A stretch of DNA of 47,256 nucleotides from positions 1-47,256 of the forward strand of contig NZ_FODN01000010.1 of assembly GCF_900110375.1 (NCBI RefSeq). The letters run 5' to 3'. Each line of letters begins with the position of its first letter. The stretch's first letter is position 1. Made by a program: the position numbers and the translations under genes. The DNA is from Flavobacterium sinopsychrotolerans (GTDB lineage Bacteria > Bacteroidota > Bacteroidia > Flavobacteriales > Flavobacteriaceae). The notes beneath the pieces are model-generated. The model was not told the DNA's origin. It did not search any database and worked only from the letters and a program-made list of their open reading frames with translations. Positions 43,280-47,256 of this stretch are shown in pieces.

Positions 43280-44773
43280 TTACTCTTCTACTTTTTTTAA
43301 TATATTTTCATTGTTCCAGTTCAGAGCCGTAATTTTTCCCATTGAATCTTTTACAAAAAGAAATTCACTATTTTTTTCGGTAATAAAAAAATTATTTTCA
43401 TTTGTAAAATGAATTTTCCACATACAAGTTCCCCAATACTGATTATCATTAATACTAAGGTAAATATCTTTTTCTTTTTTAATTATTGACCATATAAAAT
43501 CGCCACTTCCATATTTCCCTATATAAGATTTTAAATCTTCTTCTTTAATGTAAATTTCTTTTTTAACATCAGGCGTATAAGCATTCTTCCAATCATATGT
43601 TAATGCAACACTTCTAATAATTTCATCAAATAGGTCAGTATTGTATGTGTTTGTCATAACTACAACACCGTTACCACCTTCAAGAGTTCCTATATATTGG
43701 CTTACAAAACCTTCATCTACACCACCATGCTCGAAATTTTTAACTCCATTTTTATTAATTATGAATACCCCTAAAGCTGATTTATTATCAATGAAAGGCG
43801 TAAGTCTTAGTTTTGTCATATCTTTTGAAAGAACCTTTTGGGATTTTCCTTTTAAAGAAAGTTGAGTTTCGATTACATATTTCGCTAAATCAGTTGGATT
43901 TGTCCAAAGACCAGCAGCTGCTTGCTCTGGGTAAATATGGTATTTTCCTTCTACGGTTTTTCCATCATTGTAATATCCCGTAGCTAATAAATTCTGTATG
44001 GTTGCTGTTGGAGGTTGTGTGTAAGAACTATTAGTCATTCCCATTGGCTTCAGTACATTCTCCCACATATATTCATCATAAGATTTCCCTGTTACATCCT
44101 CAATAATTAGTTGTGAAATGGTGGTTCCACCGCCAGAATATTCATATTTGATAGACGGCTCATACATTGAACGAATAGCTTCTGAATTAGCAGGTTTTTG
44201 ACCATTTAGTATTTGTTTAATAGATGGTATTTTCTCTCCTTTTTTGTAACCATAAAAGCCATGTACACTAATCCCGCCAGTATGGCTTAATAAATTGGCA
44301 ATTGTAATTTTTTTGCCTTTGGACAATGAATCGTAGGGAAATTTCCATGATTTTAAGTAGGTGTTTATATCCGCATTAAGATTCAATTTTCCTTCTTGAA
44401 GCAATTTTAATACTCCAACTGCATTTAGAGATTTACTATTTGAACCTGCTTGAAATAAAGTTTTAGTTGTTACAGGTTTTTGCTCTAAACTGTCAGCCCA
44501 TCCATAACCTTTTGCCCAATCAATTTTATAGTCTTTAATTACTGCAATGCTAACACCATTGGCATGGTAAAATTTCATTCTTTCCTCTAATGTCCACATT
44601 TGGGGATTATTTTCAATTTGTATCCAGCCTGAAAGATTTTTTTCAACTTGTTTAATTTTTGACTGAATTTCTGTGGAATATTTTTTTGAAGATTGTCCAT
44701 ACAAGAAACTTACTGATGTACAGAAAAATAAAAGAATAATTACTGATTTATAAATTTTGATGTTAAAAGGCAT
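43280..44773 (-). CDS. Exported serine hydrolase, class C beta-lactamase fold
   Basis: 497 residues with an N-terminal signal (KSVIILLFFCTSVSFLYGQ). The SxxK catalytic pair is S111/K114 in QAGSNSKSLN. The second motif is Y212-S-G in YEYSGGG rather than YxN, and the third is HGG in FEHGGVDEGF rather than KTG. This set marks the wider esterase / D-aminopeptidase / LACTB group rather than true AmpC enzymes. A C-terminal domain of about 100 residues (YTPDVKKEIYIKEEDLKSYI, then YWGTCMWKIHF) follows the catalytic part. Substrate unknown; possibly peptidoglycan fragments or esters. It is next to a B1 metallo-beta-lactamase homologue on the same strand, but in a separate cassette-like unit. Confidence 0.87.
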   Translation of the reverse strand: MPFNIKIYKSVIILLFFCTSVSFLYGQSSKKYSTEIQSKIKQVEKNLSGWIQIENNPQMWTLEERMKFYHANGVSIAVIKDYKIDWAKGYGWADSLEQKPVTTKTLFQAGSNSKSLNAVGVLKLLQEGKLNLNADINTYLKSWKFPYDSLSKGKKITIANLLSHTGGISVHGFYGYKKGEKIPSIKQILNGQKPANSEAIRSMYEPSIKYEYSGGGTTISQLIIEDVTGKSYDEYMWENVLKPMGMTNSSYTQPPTATIQNLLATGYYNDGKTVEGKYHIYPEQAAAGLWTNPTDLAKYVIETQLSLKGKSQKVLSKDMTKLRLTPFIDNKSALGVFIINKNGVKNFEHGGVDEGFVSQYIGTLEGGNGVVVMTNTYNTDLFDEIIRSVALTYDWKNAYTPDVKKEIYIKEEDLKSYIGKYGSGDFIWSIIKKEKDIYLSINDNQYWGTCMWKIHFTNENNFFITEKNSEFLFVKDSMGKITALNWNNENILKKVEE

Positions 44774-45100
44774 TTTTTTTCTGTTAGATAGTTTTGATTA
44801 TGTTTCGTCATTCGGTAAAATTGCTTACAACTTGTATATATATCTGATAGCGTCAGTATTTATTGTTTTGCTAATGTATAGTTTTTTTATTACAAATTAT
44901 CAAAACAAATAAATACACCTCATCTCAGCATCTTTCTACCTCTTCCTCCTACTCTTCCAATTACCATTTTTATCACATCACTCCTAAGCTCATAAATCTT
45001 CGATAAAAGGTAAAGACCTGAAAATCATACTACACTTAGCTCTATTCTTATCTACCATTCTGAGCTTTCAGGTTAAGTACCACACGAAAGGATTCGGGCG
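44774..45100. other. Non-coding gap upstream of the serine hydrolase
   Basis: No gene recognised. It presumably holds the serine hydrolase promoter on the minus strand. Confidence 0.35.
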
Positions 45101-45250
45101 ATAGCTGTGGAATATTTGGGGAAGTACACCCATAAAATAGCCATTAGCAACCAGAGAATCAAGAGTATTGACAATGAAAACGTGATTTTTGAGTACAAGG
45201 ATTATCGAACGGCGGGAGTTAAAAACAAATGACATTGACGCATCAGCTGT
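45101..45250 (+). pseudogene. IS91 family transposase fragment
   Basis: A plus-strand frame reads AVEYLGKYTHKIAISNQRIK, then SIDNENVIFEYKDYRTAGVK, then NK and a stop; a one-base shift continues MTLTHQ. This is the conserved Y2/HUH transposase segment of Bacteroidetes IS91-like elements just after the catalytic tyrosines. Only about 45 codons remain. It points against the surrounding genes. IS91/ISCR relatives move neighbouring DNA by rolling-circle transfer. Confidence 0.7.
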
Positions 45251-45524
45251 AAAACGGGCAATTTACATCGGATAGCAATTTTTGACCAGCGCGGTCCGCC
45301 TTCGTGGTTTCTTGGCGGAAGCCAAAGTTCTTGTTCCTGTGAAAGTTGATTTTATGGGTAAGGTCAAGTATGCCCAATAGTGAAGGAAAACACGAGGAAA
45401 CCAAGCTTAAAACCACTCCAAAAAAAAGAGGACACCAAATCCTCTTGACATTCTCTCTCAAAATTTTACGATAACTCCATAAGTCTTGACGGCATGTAAT
45501 CGGTTCTCCCGAAAAAGCGGGACA
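45251..45524. other. Gap between IS91 scrap and palindrome B
   Basis: No credible gene. CCCGAAAAAGCGGGACAGG near 45509-45526 is a small CCCG/CGGG hairpin. The 72-codon minus-strand frame at 45243-45461 has no recognisable content. Confidence 0.35.
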
Positions 45525-45591
45525 GGCTGTTCAACACAGGCTTCATTGTTGGCTTTTCAAGCCAAACGAAGCCTTAGCTGTTGTAGGCAGT
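45525..45591 (-). repeat. Cassette-end palindrome B (after the alpha/beta hydrolase gene)
   Basis: AGGCTTC (45538) and GAAGCCT (45568) enclose TTGGCTT / AAGCCAA, giving a near-perfect two-tier stem. The right edge AGCTGTTGTAGGCAGTGCT runs into the stop codon at 45595. It shares CTGTTGTAGGCAG with element C. Confidence 0.75.
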
Positions 45592-45594
45592 GCT

Positions 45595-46494
45595 TTATTT
45601 TGATACTTTAGACTTCTTAATGTTAAAAGTTTTCTGCTTTATCCATTGAATTGAAATATCAACAGGTACTCTATCATTGTCAAAAGCAGTATTGTGTCCT
45701 AATTTAGAAAACAAAGTATATTCGAAAGGTTTACCTTGAGCTTTCAATGTATTTAATTGCTCCATACACCACTTTACTGGAATCTGTATATCTTTCTCAC
45801 CAAAAAGCCAAATTCCCGGAATTGAAAGAGTATTCAGAGAATTTTTTGGGTCAGTCGCAACGAATTGATACCTGTCTGGGTCATTTTTAGTATGTTCACG
45901 AGCATCTGATTCTGTATGATTTTCCCAAAAATTATTGTTGCCATTAGTATAAAACTGAAATCGAAGTTGTTCTAGCGTTGTAATTGTAGGGCAACTAAAT
46001 AAAACCATAAATTCTATTTGTGGATTTTTGCTTGCAGCAATTGGGATTATCCATCCTGCTTGACTGAAGCCAACTAATCCAATTGGTATTTTTTTATCTT
46101 TCAAATAGGTTCGCAATATTTTTACTGCCTCATTTGCGTCGCTAGATAATAAATTAAGATTAGTAGTGTCAATATTATTCGTACCAACAGATGGTCCAAC
46201 ATATACACCACCAGATTCTCCAACTCCACGTTTGTCATATGTCAATACAGCAATACCTTCTTTAGCAAGACGTTTTGCGAACTCCATTTCTCTTTTTACT
46301 GGATCAGAACCATGAACAATTACAACTGCTGCAAATGGATTTTTAGGTTTTAAAATTGAGCCTGCAAGAGTGACGCCCTGACTTTCAAATTTTACATCTT
46401 GAATGATAAAGTCGGCCGATTGACAAAATACAGTTTCTGGTAAAGTTATGAATAATAACCAAAGAAATAAGTTAGAAAAAAAGCTAATGTTCAT
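45595..46494 (-). CDS. Exported alpha/beta hydrolase
   Basis: 299 residues with a signal peptide ending near residue 25 (LFITLPETVFCQ). Nucleophile S144 is in GLVGFSQAGW, the oxyanion region is VIVHGSDPVKRE, YDKRGVGESGG is the typical second-strand block, and the acid and base lie in LFGEKDIQIP and KLGHNTAF. It belongs with periplasmic or surface dienelactone-hydrolase/BAAT-like esterases (PF12146-type). Substrate unknown. It stands as a single-gene unit with palindrome B four bases after its stop. Confidence 0.87.
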   Translation of the reverse strand: MNISFFSNLFLWLLFITLPETVFCQSADFIIQDVKFESQGVTLAGSILKPKNPFAAVVIVHGSDPVKREMEFAKRLAKEGIAVLTYDKRGVGESGGVYVGPSVGTNNIDTTNLNLLSSDANEAVKILRTYLKDKKIPIGLVGFSQAGWIIPIAASKNPQIEFMVLFSCPTITTLEQLRFQFYTNGNNNFWENHTESDAREHTKNDPDRYQFVATDPKNSLNTLSIPGIWLFGEKDIQIPVKWCMEQLNTLKAQGKPFEYTLFSKLGHNTAFDNDRVPVDISIQWIKQKTFNIKKSKVSK

Positions 46495-46804
46495 TTTGGT
46501 TTACTATAAAAAAATGTTTTGAATGGTCTGCGTTAGCATTGGCTACAACGTCAATTCGTCCAAAAACCTCCGTTTGATGCGTTTTCTGTTTAATTATAAC
46601 GTAAATATAGGCGATTTAGATTACAATATTATTATTTTTATAAAAAAACGATTGGATTTGAAGCAATAAAAAAAGTCTGTAGAAAACTTTAAGATTTTAT
46701 TTAAACTCTAATTCTATATTATGTTGTAAACACGAAAGGACTCGTATTAATAAGCATTTAATTAGACTTGTTTTGACCTCTTTGAGCGCACAGGTAAATA
46801 CCTG
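46495..46804. other. Gap upstream of the alpha/beta hydrolase
   Basis: No gene. GCGTTAGCATTGGCTACAAC (46531-46550) resembles an edge of the cassette palindromes. GAGCGCACAGGTA / TACCTGCGCT (46784-46808) forms a hairpin at the edge of element A. The AT-rich middle may hold a promoter. Confidence 0.4.
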
Positions 46805-46890
46805 CGCTAACGATTGAGGTATCTCAGCGCGGTCGGGATTTCATTGTTCGGCTTGCAGCCGCAACCAAACCCTAACTGTTGGGCGTTTGT
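46805..46890 (-). repeat. Cassette-end palindrome A (after the DinB gene)
   Basis: CGGCT / AGCCG centre with CGGGATTTCATTGTT and GCAACCAAACCC arms. The right edge is CTAACTGTTGGGCG; its reverse complement CGCCCAAC contains RYYYAAC, the attC R'' consensus. The edge ends a few bases before the DinB stop codon. Its centre is the reverse complement of what element C shows relative to the flanks. Confidence 0.65.
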
Positions 46891-46894
46891 GCTT

Positions 46895-47256
46895 TTATTT
46901 TTGCAAGTACCTTTCGCTAATTATATTTATATGATGCTTAACGTGTCCTATACTAATGTACCCTAATGCTCTTGCAGATATTTTATAAGTTATACCGTTA
47001 CCTAAAAACATACTTTGCTTGTCTGAAAGATTTTCAAATAACGCCTTTGAATTATTCCTAACGGCAATAAATTCGTCAATCAAACTTTCGATAGTTCTGT
47101 CGCTAACATTAATATTTGCAGCGTACAGATTTTCGTCCATTCCGTGTAATGGCGTGTCTGCATCTCCTCTTGCACAAACAAAGGCTCTAAACGCAAAGGC
47201 TCTTTCAGTGTCAATAATATGCATTAAGACTTCTTTAACCGTCCATTTATCTTCTG
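46895..47256 (-). CDS. DinB family protein (5' end outside the window)
   Basis: The frame stays open to the right edge, giving about 120 residues: EDKWTVKEVLMHIIDTERAF, a block with CARGDADTPLHGMDEN, a helix FIAVRNNSKALFENLSD, and the C-terminal ISIGHVKHHINIISERYLQK. KWTVKEVLxHIxDxE and GHxxHH are the DinB-like four-helix-bundle signatures, with His residues that bind a metal. These include YfiT/bacillithiol-transferase-like enzymes. About 40-50 N-terminal residues should lie beyond the window. Confidence 0.85.
   Translation of the reverse strand, partial: EDKWTVKEVLMHIIDTERAFAFRAFVCARGDADTPLHGMDENLYAANINVSDRTIESLIDEFIAVRNNSKALFENLSDKQSMFLGNGITYKISARALGYISIGHVKHHINIISERYLQK

Noticed and set aside
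43280..44773. AmpC-type class C beta-lactamase
   Set aside because: YSG and HGG replace YxN and KTG, and there is a long extra C-terminal domain. This is the broader serine hydrolase group.
45243..45461. 72-codon minus-strand ORF
   Set aside because: No recognisable family and poor composition. It overlaps the end of the IS91 scrap and is probably chance.
1..47256. tRNA or rRNA genes
   Set aside because: No cloverleaf with a GGTTCGAATCC-like T-arm and no rRNA core sequence was noticed on either strand by eye. A tRNA scan was not possible.

Overview
The window reads as chromosome of a Flavobacterium-like member of the Bacteroidetes. The DNA is AT-rich, several promoters carry the Bacteroidetes -7 box TAnnTTTG, and the gene set is typical: gliding genes gldF and gldG, a type IX secretion type-B sorting domain, DUF4294, a membrane-anchored MutS-like ATPase and a histone H1-like protein. 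Intergenic hairpin repeats at 426-580 and 2444-2535 also resemble repeats I associate with Flavobacterium.

Positions 1 to about 20.8 kb are ordinary core genome. They hold a DUF4294 protein, an M42 aminopeptidase, a DUF1801 protein, purC, an S9 peptidase and a HAD phosphatase. A nitric-oxide detoxification pair follows (flavohaemoglobin hmp and an Rrf2/NsrR-type Fe-S regulator) behind a perfect 11-bp palindrome. Next come phoH, a SAM hydrolase, a small monooxygenase-like protein, gldF-gldG, dnaN, the MutS-like protein, two universal stress proteins and mnmE.

From about 20.8 to 36.1 kb the sequence is a patchwork. It contains a decayed excisionase-like ORF, an 11-bp tandem repeat, a frameshifted hypothetical gene, a lipoprotein plus giant T9SS-secreted protein pair, RHS and histidine-kinase scraps, and a 58-residue histone-like gene. 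Two almost identical copies of an apparent ~140-nt small RNA lie about 3.5 kb apart, each with its own promoter and intrinsic terminator; their differences fall mostly in loops or preserve pairing. MepB and SRPBCC genes sit between degenerate direct repeats. IS3 and IS1182 remnants and a divergent AraC regulator / metallo-hydrolase pair complete the region.

From about 36.1 kb to the right edge every intact gene is on the minus strand, and each is followed by an imperfect palindrome of 65-165 bp. This is the layout of an integron-like cassette array without a visible integrase. The cargo is a SnoaL-like lipoprotein, a 1692-residue hybrid histidine kinase, a canonical subclass-B1 metallo-beta-lactamase homologue, a serine beta-lactamase-fold hydrolase, an alpha/beta hydrolase and a DinB protein cut by the window edge. 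An IS91-type transposase scrap lies between two of them. This array and the duplicated small RNA are the two most interesting items. All functional calls are by eye from motifs; no database search was possible.
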